Shown here piece by piece: positions 26,409 to 38,782 of a DNA stretch of 64,000 bases. Origin of the DNA: Nelumbo lutea (lineage: Eukaryota; Streptophyta; Magnoliopsida; Proteales; Nelumbonaceae); contig JAKGHH010000004.1 of the NCBI GenBank assembly GCA_022828595.1, forward strand, positions 78,954,270-79,018,269, given 5' to 3'. Below the pieces are notes generated by a model, which saw only the letters and a program-made list of their open reading frames with translations, was not told the DNA's origin and did no database searches. A program made the translations under genes and the position numbers. How positions within the stretch are numbered: the first letter of the stretch is position 1; each line of letters starts with the position of its first letter.

Positions 26409-28177
26409 TGTGCTATTTTTATATTGAAAAACGAGAAAGTGGTTAATAAACGTTTATTTGGTGTTGTTTGATAGTTAGGTGCCATTAGACGCTATTAGGT
26501 ATCATAGAAACTCAACAATAAATAAATAGTTGAGTATTGGGAAAATATTAAAAATAGTGTTTCCTCCAACAATTGGCTCTCACACAAACCGAAAAAAAAT
26601 GTCTATTTAATAAACAGTCTTGACCAATAATATTTTGGGTTAATTGCCTCCATGGCTATGAACTGGCATTGTTTTTCACATAAACAGTTACAGAATCAAA
26701 CACCACGATTATTCTTTCAACCAGAATTTTATGAACAAGTCTTTTTATTTTTTTTATCTCAGTTTTGGAAGGAAAAAGAACCCATTTATAACCATAGCAC
26801 ATTTTATGTGTTGTTTTAAGAGAATCCAAAACTCTCCAGCAACAATTCTTCTCACGAAGCATCCGCCTAAACATTGGGAATATCTCCCATACATGTATGT
26901 TAAATTCATGATAAGACGTTCTTATTTGCAACTGGATTCCACTGCTTTCAGAATATATGCAAAGTTTTTGCATGCAAGGAATCCTGTTGTGTTTCAAGAA
27001 CCCACTTGTTTTTCAAACCAAGTGATTCTATTTTGATTTTAAAACTCACAACAAACAAACAAAAAATTCACATCGGAGAACACCCCCTTAACCGGCCATG
27101 TAAATGTTTAAAATTATGGTTGAAATCATATCAAATACAATAACATTTGAATCTGATCCAACTAATGAAATCTTAAAATCTGAAATCCAACTGGATTTGG
27201 GAATCTTGGACCGGATTTGGATTTAATGCAACTCCTTATCATAATTTTAAAATAATTGTTATTAATTTATACATAATATATAATAATAAAATTATATATT
27301 TTTATATTTATATATAGTTATATGAATTTTATATATTAAATTAATATGTATTATAAAATAACCAGACTTGGATTTCAATGGAATCAGATGGCATTAAACC
27401 TGCATCCGATCCGATTAATTAATTAGATGCAAATCGTAAAACCCAAGTCCGAATTATGTAGATAGATCTTCTAATCCAAGATAATCAAATCAAATGTGAT
27501 TAGGTATGGGATTTTTTTGAGCCTATTGACAGCCTTATTGATAATCTCACAAGTTTTGGATAGAGAAAAGAAATGCTTAAGAAACTAGTTGAGGACAAAC
27601 TAAAAAGGTATATTTGGTTTGAGAGAGAAAAAATGAGGGATATTAGTTCTTTAAAAAAGTTTATGAAATTTCTAATAACATTTCTTAACTTTCTATTTCA
27701 ATACTTGCCTTGTCTTTTACATCCAGAACATCATGTGAAAAAGCTAATCCATTTATTTTCACACCCCCCTCTCCATTTATTTTACTATCTCCAACAATCT
27801 GTCCATCCCTCTCCCGGGGTGCATCTCGTCCATGTTAGTTTGAATGAATGGACCCAATCAGAAGGTCTGAGCCCTAAACAGTATAAAATGCCAATCTGGG
27901 CCAACCCAACTTACCCTCTCTCTCTCTCTCTCTTAGTTTCTATTCTTGCAGAACTCACATGCACTCAACTATTATTTAAAAGAATGCAATGTGTGAACTA
28001 GCCACTTGATAACATCTCTTCCTGGTTGTAATGGAGACTTAGGATGGAAAGAGAGGATTAACTGGACTTCGGATCTCCTCATATATTAAGAACATCTCTT
28101 AAAATTGTCTTTGCAATAGATCTTACGTTTCCGATAGTGTGAACCTTGCCCACAACTAGGTAACAATATCGGTGTCA
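26409..28177. other. Intergenic DNA between units A2 and B1
   Basis: 27090-27540 is AT-rich with a terminal ATTGACAGCCTTA block like a hAT MITE end, but no left end or target duplication was matched. The open frame at 27573-28001 has low-complexity composition (a CT repeat at 27918-27933) and no known domain, so it is not called. Confidence 0.45.
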
Positions 28178-28774
28178 GATGCATGGCTGGGGTGTGGGGG
28201 TGGACTGAAAAAGTGCCACTCATGGAGAGTCCTGTTGAGTGTTGACAGACCAGGTTGCCCAATGTATACAGCCAAAGCTTGGTCGAGATCTGCTGCCCAC
28301 AACACATCCAGTTGCTAAAGTAGAAGAGATGAAGGTGGCCAGCAATGTATTGTGGTCTCTGGTCAGAAGATCCGGACTCACCAACGATAGGGATGGAGTT
28401 CTATCAATCTAGGACATGTTAAATGACCTTAACCAGCAAAATGTCACGTGGGATCGTCACATTACCATTGTATGGAGCCCGAGGAAGGATAGAAGGCAGA
28501 GTATCATGCACCACAAAAAAATGCGAAGGTCATTATCAAAATTACTCAAGAATAGATGTCTTCTATAACCACTACACCATTCTTCATCATTCCACAAACA
28601 GATTTGTCAACAACATCCAATCCACGTCACTGATTAACTGCAAAAAAAAAAAAAAAAGCTCAACTACTGAACTAGAACTCATACTCAATCCTTTGGTAAA
28701 ATGTTCAATGGCTCTATTATCAAAGTCTCCAAACAGGAGCAAAACACCAGCAGCAATCAGCCAATCATCTCTGC

Positions 28775-31451
28775 TTACTGCTGTCGAACTTCGACTTTCT
28801 TCTTTTGCCAGAGACGATCCAGTGCACTGTCAGCATCTCCCTGCAAAACCATTGGTTTTCTTTCATCAGTTTAGATAGGGTTGCAGTGTATAGCAACAAG
28901 AAAACCTCAGTCAAGAAACAGCACAAAAAAGATGGAAGTACCACACAAGGATTCGAGCAAACTATAAATACATTAGTTCATACATGCGTTTGTGACCCTT
29001 TTCAACAACAGATCACTCAAGAATAAATGGCACTATCCAAACATAACAACGCCGTTGACATCCAAGCAATATCTTTGCTTGATTATTTTGGAGAGGAAAA
29101 TATATGATGTTACGACTCTCACCTAATTTCATCCTCCATAAACCTTTCAAGTGTGCATTATACAATGGATGAGACAATGCCGATAACCTTCCCATGAGAA
29201 GTGTAAAATGTGTCTATGGTTACCAGTGGTACTATGGAAACATCCTCGGAAGATACCCAAATGGAAAACAATGGTGCTAAAGAACATTTTCAAGAGTAGA
29301 AGTGAACACAATAAATGATTGAGAACTAGCCAACAGGGGGCTGAAATTTATTTGCTTTAGTAAACCATTCTTCCAAGAAATAAACAGTGTTTTAAAAGCG
29401 CAAAGCGCAAGGGCCAATTTGTGCCTGAGGCGCAAAGCACAAGGCGAGGTGCACACCTTTTTAAGCAAGGTGCAAAATTACAAAAAAAAAAGCTAAATAT
29501 AAAAAAAAAAGTCAGAAAATTCAAACAAATGCCAAAAATTTTTAAACAATGCAAAAAAACATTAAACAAAATGTTAAAAAATATATAAACTTAAACTTTA
29601 AAATAAATGTTTTTAAATAACCTATTATCTAAATTTTAAATAGATAAACATAAAATGTAAAGCGTATTCAAATGAAAATTTAAAAATAAAAGCGAACATA
29701 TAAAGCATTTTCAAGCATGTAAAACCCACAATCTCTTTTTTTTTTTAATTGCATTGCTTCAAGTGGCTAATGTGATGTAAAACATATTTCATTCTTGATT
29801 CTATGAGTCGCCTTTGTGCCACGCCTCTCGAGGCAAGCCCGAACAAGTCTATGTTAGGGTCTGAAATTCTTATTTCTCATATAAAAAATAATGATTTTAT
29901 AGCTTCCGTTGCCTTTTAAGAGGATAACATATTGCAATGAATGACAAACAACATCAGCAAATAAGGGCTGCATCTTTTGAGGCTGAGGCGCAAGGCACAC
30001 CAGGCATGCAGCTTTTGCAAGGGGTGCACCTAGGACCAGGGCGAGGAGCATTTTAGGGTATGCACCTTGCCTGTGCGCCTAGGAGTGCCTATTTAAATCA
30101 CTAGAAATAATACATGGCAAATTTATTTGTTTTAATAAAAGGTGGTTATACTCAACAGTACAATAAAAATCATGCTTATAGCAAGAAATAATACATGGCA
30201 AATTTCAACACAAAAGGTTGCATTTACAACCTTAACAAAACCATCTATTTAAGATTTCAAATGGCATTTTGAACATTCTACAGCCTACAGACCAAATAGT
30301 GTGATTAATGTGTACCTAGAGACCTGTTAGTACTTAGTATGTTTATTATGTTACTTAATCTCAAATGCACATAGGCTCATCAAACTGTGGAAATCAGAAG
30401 CACATAGCATCATCAAATGACAGACACCTTAATTGCTCTTCACCAAAGTCACTTCATGCAGACTAAACAATGTCTACCTCTAGCTATTACATGCTATTAA
30501 CATGCTATTACATAACAATAACATACATTACATTGGATCAATGGAGATGGTATAGTAGTGTCATTAGAAAACCAATGGCAATAGCCAACAATATTGGGAA
30601 CTGTTTGGATGCAAAATTGAGGAAAGCAAAACTCAAGGGCCAGAACTTAAAGCTCCAACAAGCTGGGGCAATATTGATGATGGTGAGATATGTCAAAAAT
30701 GGCTAGCCAGGGCAGAGCCAGGACCAGATACCATTCTGAGACAACAAAGGTCCAAGTTCAACTTTTTAAATACAGAAAACAATAAAGTTAAACCCAAGCT
30801 TCTAAATATCCATACAGACCAATACACTGGATGGGTCATCTCGGTCTTTACCCTGAGATGCTTTCTGTTTCTTTAGCTTTTTCTCAAACCAGTTCAGTCA
30901 CACCACAAAGCACATGGTATTTTGAGACCCACCAATACAAGTGCTCTGCCTTATTGTACAATTATTATTTTCAAATTTTCTGTTCCTATGTTGTGGTAAT
31001 CCAAGTTCTTCAATAATAAATTATAACGAATTATTGTACAATTACAACATAGACGATCACTATCCCTAAGGTCAGCATAACTGTAAACATTTAAATTTAG
31101 AAGAGGGGTTCTTATAACGAATAAAGTGAACAGAAGATGAACCTGAGCTCGGACAAAACCACACAGAGCAAATGTGGTAAAATGGCCAGTATATATGCCA
31201 TTCTCATCCACATGCCCAATATTTATCTGGACAGATGCATGGTCCTTCGAAGTAATAAGCCTATTTGTGGCAGAGCTGCAAATCATAAACCATAGGTAGT
31301 AAATAAATAAAAACTTCAATATCTAATTAACATAGATGAAAACAGCAAGAATAAGCAAGCTCTTAAGGGTGATAGAAAATATGAGACACGGTTGTATATA
31401 CCATTTCCTGGGGATGTACAGATCCATGTTTTGACCCTCCTCGTTCTGCAT
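28775..31451 (-). CDS. 40S ribosomal protein S21e, copy B1
   Basis: Three exons on the minus strand: 31451-31402, 31275-31143 and 28840-28775. They encode 82 residues plus stop, the usual plant RPS21e length. The product starts [17 protein letters not shown], continues with [16 protein letters not shown] and [18 protein letters not shown], and ends [12 protein letters not shown]21e is a small structural protein of the cytosolic 40S subunit. Introns are 126 nt and 2302 nt, all GT-AG. Compared with B2, visible changes are synonymous (for example GAG for GAA in codon 5). The telo-box is damaged (see the promoter entry). A hAT MITE sits in intron 2, as in the other copies. Intact frame and splice sites suggest it can be expressed. 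Confidence 0.93.
29385..30103. mobile_element. hAT-type MITE in RPS21e intron 2, copy B1
   Basis: Ends CAGTGTTTTAAAAGCG and TTTAAATCACTA are inverted relatives, and the flanks are GAAATAAA and GAAATAAT (7 of 8). The ends are rich in GGCGCAAAGCGC words. It occurs at the same intron position in all three RPS21e copies, so it predates their duplication. Confidence 0.8.
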
Positions 31452-31947
31452 TTTGGTGGTTGTTTCAACGGCTCGGAGAAACCAGACTGACAGAACTGAA
31501 TAAAGCAAATGCGTTGAGTAACTATGGATACAATTTTTGTATTATAAAGGAAAATACAATTGAGAAGGTACAATTTGGGGACACGTTCAGTTTAAGTTTA
31601 CAATTGAGATCTCAAAGAAACCGTATTCGGTAGTTTAACAAACCCTAATAAAACGGACAGTTGATTCGAAACAAACACCATCCAGAGGTAAGAGAAAAGA
31701 TCAATGACCAATTAATTAATCGATAAAAAGAAAACAATAGTTCCCATAAAACCCGCAATACAGATATCCGATTTCAATCTCATCAATCGCAACAGAACAT
31801 TAAAGAAAAACGCAATAAAGCCTAAGAAAAGCAGAGGTTTCCAAGCAAGATGATAGGGAATATCGATTCATCCAAGTTAGAGAGCGTACCAGAGGCAATG
31901 AAAGAGTCCTGCGAAGGTTGAGAAGACGGAACTAGATTCCAACAGCA

Positions 31948-32162
31948 AAACCCTATTTTCTTCGAAAGAATAGGATTTTGCTGAAAAGATGTCAATGCCA
32001 TAAATACGCTTCCATCTTGCTTTATTGACAATCTGGCCCTTGACCTGGTTTACAACGGGCCCTGTTCTTGCTCCAAAAGCTCGTCCTAGGCCTTGACGTA
32101 GTACAGGCCTGGAGGCCCACAATTAGACACATGTTCACAGACCGGGATTCAATTTCGGCCCA
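31948..32162 (-). promoter_or_regulatory. RPS21e-B1 promoter elements
   Basis: Two GGCCCA motifs (32114-32119, 32157-32162; TGGGCC on the gene strand) are site II elements typical of plant ribosomal-protein promoters. The telo-box position reads AAACCCTAT (31948-31956), one base off the consensus AAACCCTAA that B2 and B3 retain. The role is inferred from known ribosomal-protein promoters. Confidence 0.6.
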
Positions 32163-32710
32163 TAACCATTTGACACTATTTCCATATCGCTTTTCAGGCT
32201 GGTACGTGTGAGCAAAAGGAACCTAAAAACCGAATTGACCGAAAAGCGGATCGAATCCGAACCGAAAAATGGTTAACCGAATTGGTCGGTTCAGTTTTGG
32301 TTTTATATTATTAAAAATCACTAATTTCGGTTTGGTTTCGATTAATTTATTAAAAAATCGGCAATTAATCATACCAATTGGTATATACTAATAATATATA
32401 TATATATGCTAGTGATAAAGACCCCCTGTACTTTTCTTTGCAATAAAGACACTCCTGAACTTTCGCCGTTTGACAAAGGACCCTTTTCTTTTTGCATTCC
32501 GTGAATTAACTTTGAAAAAGATTAATGTCCCACTGTTTTAAATTTTTTAAATACCCAAACAACCCTTTTCTTTAATTTATGAAATCACTTAACTTTTTAT
32601 ATACTTTGAACTATTCGTCTTTCCTCCCCTTTCCCATGTTCCTTCATGCCATGACAGACTCTCCATTTGATAGTAAGACTAATTTTTGGGTAAATCTGTC
32701 AAGTTTAATC

Positions 32711-33076
32711 ATTGAGTTGGACTCCTGAAAAGAATTGAATTGTCATTGCATGACAAAATTCAGAGGTTAATTGTGTGGAATGCTAGCTCTAACAAGCCAG
32801 AAAACCCATTCTCCAAATGATCAATCTGGTGCATGTGGTAGTGTTGATCAATCTGAACTCTTCAGTTGACAAGGATGGGAATTTACCAATATCAAGGATG
32901 TTAAGCGGCATGCATAAGGGTTATGTATCTTCATGTTAGTATGTTCTTGATGAAGATACTCACCTAATAACCAATTTTGGTGATCAAACGTGAGTTTTGT
33001 GGGATGTTACCACAGGCGAGAGGCTTTTTGTGTTTAGAGGTGAATTTTCATCAAGGCACACAACTAATGTACTAAG
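32711..33076 (+). pseudogene. Heterotrimeric G-protein beta-subunit fragment, B1 side
   Basis: With stops and frameshifts, this reads LSWTPEKN, LIVWNA-like, NSSVDKDGNLPISRMLSG, HKGYVSSC, DEDTHLITNFGDQT, VLWDVTTGERLFVFRGEF and NVLR. These successive WD40 blades match plant G-beta (AGB1-like). The segment ends at CTAAGGCGTGTAT, where the other copy has CTAAG|GTGTGT, a plausible splice donor. No other G-beta exons are present. It is a captured, dead fragment. Confidence 0.82.
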
Positions 33077-33316
33077 GCGTGTATAAAGACCCATGTCCAT
33101 TAATTTTGTTTTGAAGAATTGAGAATGACTTCAAAACAAAAACTACAAATGCACAAACAACAAAGCTTATGACAAATAGCAGATCTCCAACAGATTGTAT
33201 AGGCCTATTATTTGGTACAAACTACAAAGTTAATGAAAACCTGCTTATAAACCGCTCTACTAGTTTTTCTATTCTAGACTTGCAAAACCAACGAATCCAT
33301 TAATATATTTGAATAA

Positions 33317-33698
33317 ACTCCTTGGGAGTGAGTTCATTTTACTAAACTTGACTGTAAGGACAAAAGTGAACAAAGGGTAGAGTGTAATTATTGTGGTAAG
33401 GCCTAGTTTGTCCATCTGCAAGTAATACTAGTTCCTTAAGTAATATCACTTGTCTAGATGTAAACAGTATCCCCTTAATAATATAGACAAGTGGCAAAAG
33501 ACTTTAGAAACTTCACTTCAAAGTTCTAAAGAGGGGAGCACCACACCATCACTTATGCCTTATAAGTTTAATCAAGATGAATGTAGAAAAAGAACTTGCT
33601 TGGATGATTATTATGGATGAATTACCTTTTAAGCATGTGGAACGAGAGGGGTTTTGTGGCTTTTGTGTCTGGATGCAACTATGAATTGTAGTTCTTTT
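33317..33698 (+). pseudogene. hAT transposase 5' fragment, B1 side
   Basis: Contains ECNYCGKA, the first half of a BED-type zinc finger, then LISLIKMN/YKFNQDECRKELAWMI and MDELPFKHVEREGFCGF, the region following the BED finger in Ac/RICESLEEPER-like transposases. It matches the minus-strand element at 48671-49062 and is cut off where copia sequence starts. Confidence 0.75.
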
Positions 33699-34840
33699 GA
33701 CAAAGAGCAAGTTCTTAGATATATTAGGAACTCTGAGAATATTTTTCAAGACAATGGACCCATAATCAATATTCAAAATAGAAGAGCCAATATGAGAAAT
33801 GTCTTGACCCATACCATTTCCGACCAAGATATGATCTGTTCCATGATACTCATCATGAAGAGAGAGGCTCTCAATACCTGAAGTCATATGATTGGTTGCT
33901 CCAGAATCAAGATACCAATTTTCATCATGACAGATCGTGAAGATGAGGCTATATGAGCTTGCTTGGTAGGCTTATTGGTAGTGAGTTTCAAATAAAGGCG
34001 GCAAGTAGCTATTGTATGGCCAGGATACCCACAGAGTTGACAAACTATAGTGGCATTCTTGGAATTGGATTTGCTATGATTGTTGTTATTATAGGAAGTT
34101 TTCTTGGAGTTGTTAGAACCACCATCATTATTAAATTGTCAAAGCTTATAAGAAGATGACTGATTACGATTAAAGGTTTTCTTATTGGCCAAATTAGCAA
34201 AAGGAGAATCCAATACAGATTGTGAAGAGTGACGCTCTAAGTGCTTTTCAAAGGTAAGTTACAAATTTTGATTTTTAGCAAAAGAAAGACTATCTAGTCT
34301 AGTAGTCACAGAGAGCACAAGGTATCATATTCAACAGGTAAACCACCAAGAAGATAATGAATTTGATCAACATCAGTGAGGAAGTGTCCAGAAGCAGCTA
34401 AAGCATCAGATAAACTTTTAATTTTTTGAACATAATTAGTGACAGTGAGAGTACCCTTCTTCAGATAAGCTAATTTAATTTCAAATCATGGATTCGAGTT
34501 TTACTAGTAGATGAAAAGAGAACATGAAGTCAATCCCATACCTCTATGGATATCTTACAGCCAACTACTTGAGCCAGAACCGGCTCTATTAATGAAGATA
34601 ATAACCAGCTTATGAACAACTGGTCTTGTTTGATCCATGTTGCATGATCTGGGTTGCTGCGGCTAGACCCTTGGCTACTGCCATCTTCCAAGAAGGAAAA
34701 TATCCGTCCATATAGCCGTATAAACGATGCCCTTTGAGAGATAGTGTAGTTTGAGAGCTCCAAGGCAGGAAATTAGTACGATCCAAATCCAGACTGCATT
34801 TGTCTCTAGACGGCATGAGTAGTGGTGCTTGAATCATTTA
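33699..34840 (-). pseudogene. Ty1/copia gag-protease remnant
   Basis: On the minus strand, from 34837: LDRTNFLPWSSQTTLSLKGH and GYMDG (gag start), HATWIKQDQLFISWLLSSL (UBN2), VDQIHYLLGGLPVEYDTL, then a complete zinc knuckle CQLCGYPGHTIATC. NWYLDSGATNHMTS follows, holding the protease catalytic Asp (about 33898-33915), and then the pre-integrase segment VLKNILRVPNISKNLLFVK. Several stops and frame changes are present. Integrase and reverse transcriptase are missing, because the element is cut at the junction with unit B1. No LTR was found. Confidence 0.85.
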
Positions 34841-35217
34841 AATAGATAATAGGTTTATCTATTTAAATGAGAATGGAATGACTTTGTCAGTGATGACTGG
34901 TCTCTTGAATCATTTAAATAGAGAAGTTACAAGAGGACAACAATTACAGAGTTAGAATTTATCTAGGAAATTACATGACAATGAGATAAGGTGATCAATT
35001 ATCTAAGATAGCTATCCTAGATAACCATAATCAATTATCTAGGATAGCTATCAGAGATACCCATCCCGGTTACAAGTCTATCATAACTATTGAGATACTC
35101 TAACAATCCATTCTTATCCATTTTAGAATTTCATCTTGAGTAAGAATGAGAAAAATGAGAATTGAATCAAACATGACCATAATAGCCAAGTGACAAAGAT
35201 CTTGAGTGATGCCATTG

Positions 35218-35455
35218 TTTAGATGGAAAGGTGGTGATGGTTAACGGTTCAAGTTGAATCTCTAAGGTTGGTTGCAAGATTGTTGCTACTGTGTGACAGA
35301 AAAGTCGACTATAGTCTCTATGCAATGAAATCTGTCAACCGGGCTTTAGCTCTTTATCAAAGAATGATCCAAATCGTCCAAGTCTTAGAATCCTTATTGC
35401 AGAAAGATTATGATGCTTTTGGTAGAACCGATGCCTTGGTTAACAATGTCTAAGT
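35218..35455 (+). pseudogene. Short-chain dehydrogenase/reductase fragment
   Basis: Reads GKVVMVNGSS, then GCKIVA, a stop, RL-SLCNEI and finally KDYDAFGRTDALVNNV. This is the order of a plant SDR of the glucose/ribitol-dehydrogenase-like type: the cofactor-binding TGASSGIG loop (here NGSS with the rest deleted), the AGCKIVAAARR strand, and the GRIDALINNAG motif. Stops, a deletion and frame changes make it non-functional. The catalytic YxxxK part is absent. Confidence 0.65.
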
Positions 35456-35721
35456 TGTCACATTAGTTGAAAAGCAAAAATAGGTTATTGAGTTGTGTTT
35501 CGACCAAAATTTGTGTTTGTCACAAGAGGAAAAGAATGAAGGAAAAAGGAGATAAGATAGAGAAAAAAGAGGAGCAAGAAGGAAGAGAGATGCCTTGGTT
35601 CAATGTTTTAGAGGAAGATGATGTAGTATTTTTTTTATTGCACTCATCAAAATTAAAAAAAGGGGCAGTTTGATCAAGAAAAATTGCAATATCTATATGT
35701 ACATTTAGAATAATTATTTTT

Positions 35722-37735
35722 GGATAAAATATAAAAACATCCCTTAAGGTTTCTGACAATCATAAAACCTCCCCTCTCTTTTGGTTTTAATAAAATCCTC
35801 CTTATAATTTTGAAGAAAGATATAAATACCTCCCTTCCATTGTCTTTTACAATCGAACACCCTTATTTAATGCGTTCTGTAGCATCCACTAGAACTTATT
35901 GACCGGAGAACATAACATCAATTGTAGAAATTTCTCCAATATTTGATACTTGCAGTAGCTTTAAAGATGGCAAATCCCGTCTCTCATTCGTCATATTCAT
36001 CTTCCGTTTAAACCTTTGCTAGCATACTCTTCTTCGATTCATCTTTATTTTATTTTATTTTTTTTGCTAGCTCTTCATCTCTACTCATGAGGGTATTTTG
36101 GTAAAATGCTCACTTAAGTTACTAGTAAACTAACGGGTGTTCTATAGTATGGATGAAAAATTGGTGGGTGTGGATTGATCTACACTACACCCCTGTGGCA
36201 ATGACTAATCCACACCAGACCACAATCCATAGTTGTTTTGAATTGTGGACGGAATATGTGGACTAGTCCAGTCCACACCCACAGTCATGGTTTTTAAAAC
36301 CGAACCGGTTAGGGGTCTGGTTACCGGTTCAAATGGCCTGACAGTTTAACCCAAATGGTTGGCCCATTCTAACAAAAAAATTAAAAAAAATTAAAAAATT
36401 GAAAAATGGTCAAAACGTTTGAACCGTTAATCGGTCGATTCAGCGGTTTGCTTACCAAAATCAATGGTTTTGGGGAAAAATGGAACCGATCAAGTGACCA
36501 GTTCCCTGTTTTTTAGGTCCGACCTCTAGTCCGGTCCGGTTTTGAAAACCATGCACATAGTGGTGTTTTGTAGGCGTGGCGTGGACCGGTCAAGTCCACG
36601 CCACATGTTTTTATTTCATGTATCTCATATGTAATTTATTAAGTAATCTACCTAGTGAATCATAAATAGATAATTTTTACAATTTATATGATAAATAAAT
36701 TGGAAAAAAGGCATTGACAATTGAATATTAACTAAAAAATATTAATTTCAACAAAGATGGTAATAAAATCATTTTAAAAAATAAAAATATTATTCTGTTG
36801 ATAAAAATAATAAAAAATAATATTTAATCAAATGAAATATCAAATTATTGCAAGACAATCATACCATTAAAATATTTATGCAAAATAATAATCCATTGGA
36901 TCTCGTACTAGTTGGTATCTGTAAATGTTGTGGCTTATCCTATCCATTCCAGTTAATAATTCTATTATATTTTTCTTACTTTTTGTCATGGTGATTTTAC
37001 TCTTGTGCTTTAAACATTAATATAAAATGGTTCAGTTGCTCATTCCTCTCTTATCTTCTCAAGTTGGGGACAAACTGGGAACTTTTCTGTCTTCTTCTAC
37101 ACATTTGTACTATCTGTTGCCTTACTCAAATTCTTTACACCCATTTTGTGTTGTTATATCTTTTCGTTCTTTATTTGTTTTGATGAGATTAACATTTTCT
37201 TAACATGTAGGTTCAAGCAATGGGTGTAAATGGTCGAGGAGAAATCACATTCAAACAGTAATCACTGAAAAGTGTTCTCTTCAAGGGTTTTAGCTCTTGC
37301 AGCAATGGAGGTTTAAGGGAAGAACGAAGGTTGGAATTAACGAAACAGAACACATTCAAATGAAAACACACATACACACACAAATCCGAAAGGAGAACTT
37401 CATCAGAGAAGTGATAGTTTAAGTTGCAGTCCCGAGGACCGAATTAAACCACGATAAAAATGTATTGACGAGATATTTAACCGCGGATGGGGCTGGTCTA
37501 CCATATATTGTGGACCAGTCCTATTCACACCAAACCGAGATCTCTATTTTTTTCATGGCATGATTTGAAATGATCCATCCATGAGATAAATACTCTTCCA
37601 AGTGCCACCTAATTGAAGGGGGTATTTGTCTCTTTTTTTCAAAAAGTTAAGGGAGGTTTTTGTTAAATTCAAAACACAAGGGAAGTTTATATATTTGTCA
37701 GAAAACCTAAGGGAGGATTTTATATTTTTGTGAAA
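35722..37735. mobile_element. Probable Mutator-type element with nested insertions
   Basis: The left end (ATATAAAAACATCCCTTAAG, then TTCTGACAATCATAAAACCT) is mirrored by the right end near 37600-37735 (CCTAAGGGAGGATTTTATAT). Both resemble the terminal repeats of the complete element at 56374-56868. No target duplication could be matched. Inside lie a GTGGACTAGTCCAGTCCAC-rich repeat (36145-36600), a nested MITE (36286-36553) and AT-rich DNA, but no transposase. Confidence 0.5.
36286..36553. mobile_element. MITE of the ATGGTTTTTAAAA family, copy 2
   Basis: CATGGTTTTTAAAACCG at the left is mirrored by CCGGTTTTGAAAACCATG at the right. The flanks CCCACAGT and CACATAGT agree at 6 of 8 positions, a possible aged target duplication. 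It is nested in a GTGGAC-rich repeat. Confidence 0.7.
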
Positions 37736-37746
37736 TACATCAGAAA

Positions 37747-37777
<31 letters not shown>

Positions 37778-37818
37778 TGGATTTCGTCTTCACGAACCGT
37801 GCTCAGAGTCCCTTCAAC

Positions 37819-38100
37819 CATGGTTTTTAAAAAATGAATCGGTGATTGAACCAATCAGGGGTCCAGTTATCGGTTTGATCGGTCTGACTGTTTGACTTTG
37901 AATCGAATGGTTGATCTGTTTTGACAAAAAAATTCAAAAAAATTAGAAAATAATCAAAACCGTTCAAACAGTTAACCAATCGGTTCAGTGATTTACTAAC
38001 CAAAATCAATGGTTTTAAGAAAAAAAACGGTTTTGAAAAATGGAACTGATCATATGATCAATTCTCGTTTTTCCGGTTTGGTCCGATTTTAAAAACAATG
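37819..38100. mobile_element. MITE of the ATGGTTTTTAAAA family, copy 3
   Basis: Begins CATGGTTTTTAAAAAATG and ends GATTTTAAAAACAATG. The flanks CCTTCAAC (37811-37818) and CCTTCAAT (38101-38108) match at 7 of 8 positions, supporting a hAT-type insertion. Confidence 0.75.
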
Positions 38101-38199
38101 CCTTCAATCTTACATTTGGAATATCTTATGGACATTCCCGCTCCAAAATCGGTTAATCCCTGTGGAATAGAGCTGGCTAAAAATTGTGAAAGCCCAACG

Positions 38200-38782
38200 C
38201 TAGGCTATAAATAAGTTGGATCCCATCCAATTCCAATCCGAAATTGATTCGGTAAGAGCCAGATTTAACCCTTGATTTTAATAAATCGAATTGGATTGAA
38301 AAAGTAGATGGTTTAGTTAATGGATCGAATTCAAATATACCCCGATCAAATTCGTTAATGACCTGGTCGGATCTGTTAGTTATAAAATATTATAAAGAAT
38401 GGAAATTTATGATTTATACCCCTCATAAATTTTTATTGTTTTTTTTTTTTTTAAATATAGTATCTCAAACCCTCACCTATGCTATATTACCTCTTCAATT
38501 GTGAATTTGTGATGAATTGCCCCTACTGTCATTGTTCCCAGTTTATACAAATTCATATAATTTATGAGATGGATAGAAGAATAAAAGCCCTTATATTTAT
38601 ATATATGTATTTTATATATTTAAATAGAATATGATAAGATATTTGAATTTAAATTCGATTTCTAATCATACTTTTGAAAATCAAATAGATTCTTATCTAA
38701 TTGGAATCAATCAGATTTCTAATGGCATCGGGTCAAATATACCTTTTCTGTCGAATCCGATCCAATCCATTTTGCAGCCCTA
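38200..38782. mobile_element. hAT-type MITE inserted upstream of RPS21e-B2
   Basis: Begins CTAGGCTATAAATAAGTTGG and ends CATTTTGCAGCCCTA, flanked by perfect 8-bp GCCCAACG (38192-38199, 38783-38790). The duplicated target contains AGCCCA, the reverse of the site II core TGGGCT, so the insertion left one copy on each side. The right-hand copy lies about 100 bp upstream of the TATA box of RPS21e-B2. Confidence 0.85.

Larger units (their letters stand above)
28178..33698 (-). repeat. Unit B copy 1 (inverted relative to B2 and B3)
   Basis: About 5.5 kb matching the reverse complement of 48671-54274. In this order on the minus strand it holds hAT 5' fragment, G-beta fragment, AT-rich repeat ends, RPS21e promoter and gene, and 3' flank. 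Homology fades near 28178 and ends near 33698, where it meets copia sequence. Confidence 0.85.

Noticed and set aside
27573..28001. 142-codon open frame
   Set aside because: Low-complexity hydrophobic composition next to a CT repeat and no known domain.
28178..28770. Possible second gene in the RPS21e 3' flank (frames such as 28423-28878)
   Set aside because: Frames are not conserved between B1, B2 and B3, no family was recognised, and part of the frame simply crosses RPS21e exon 3 in antisense.
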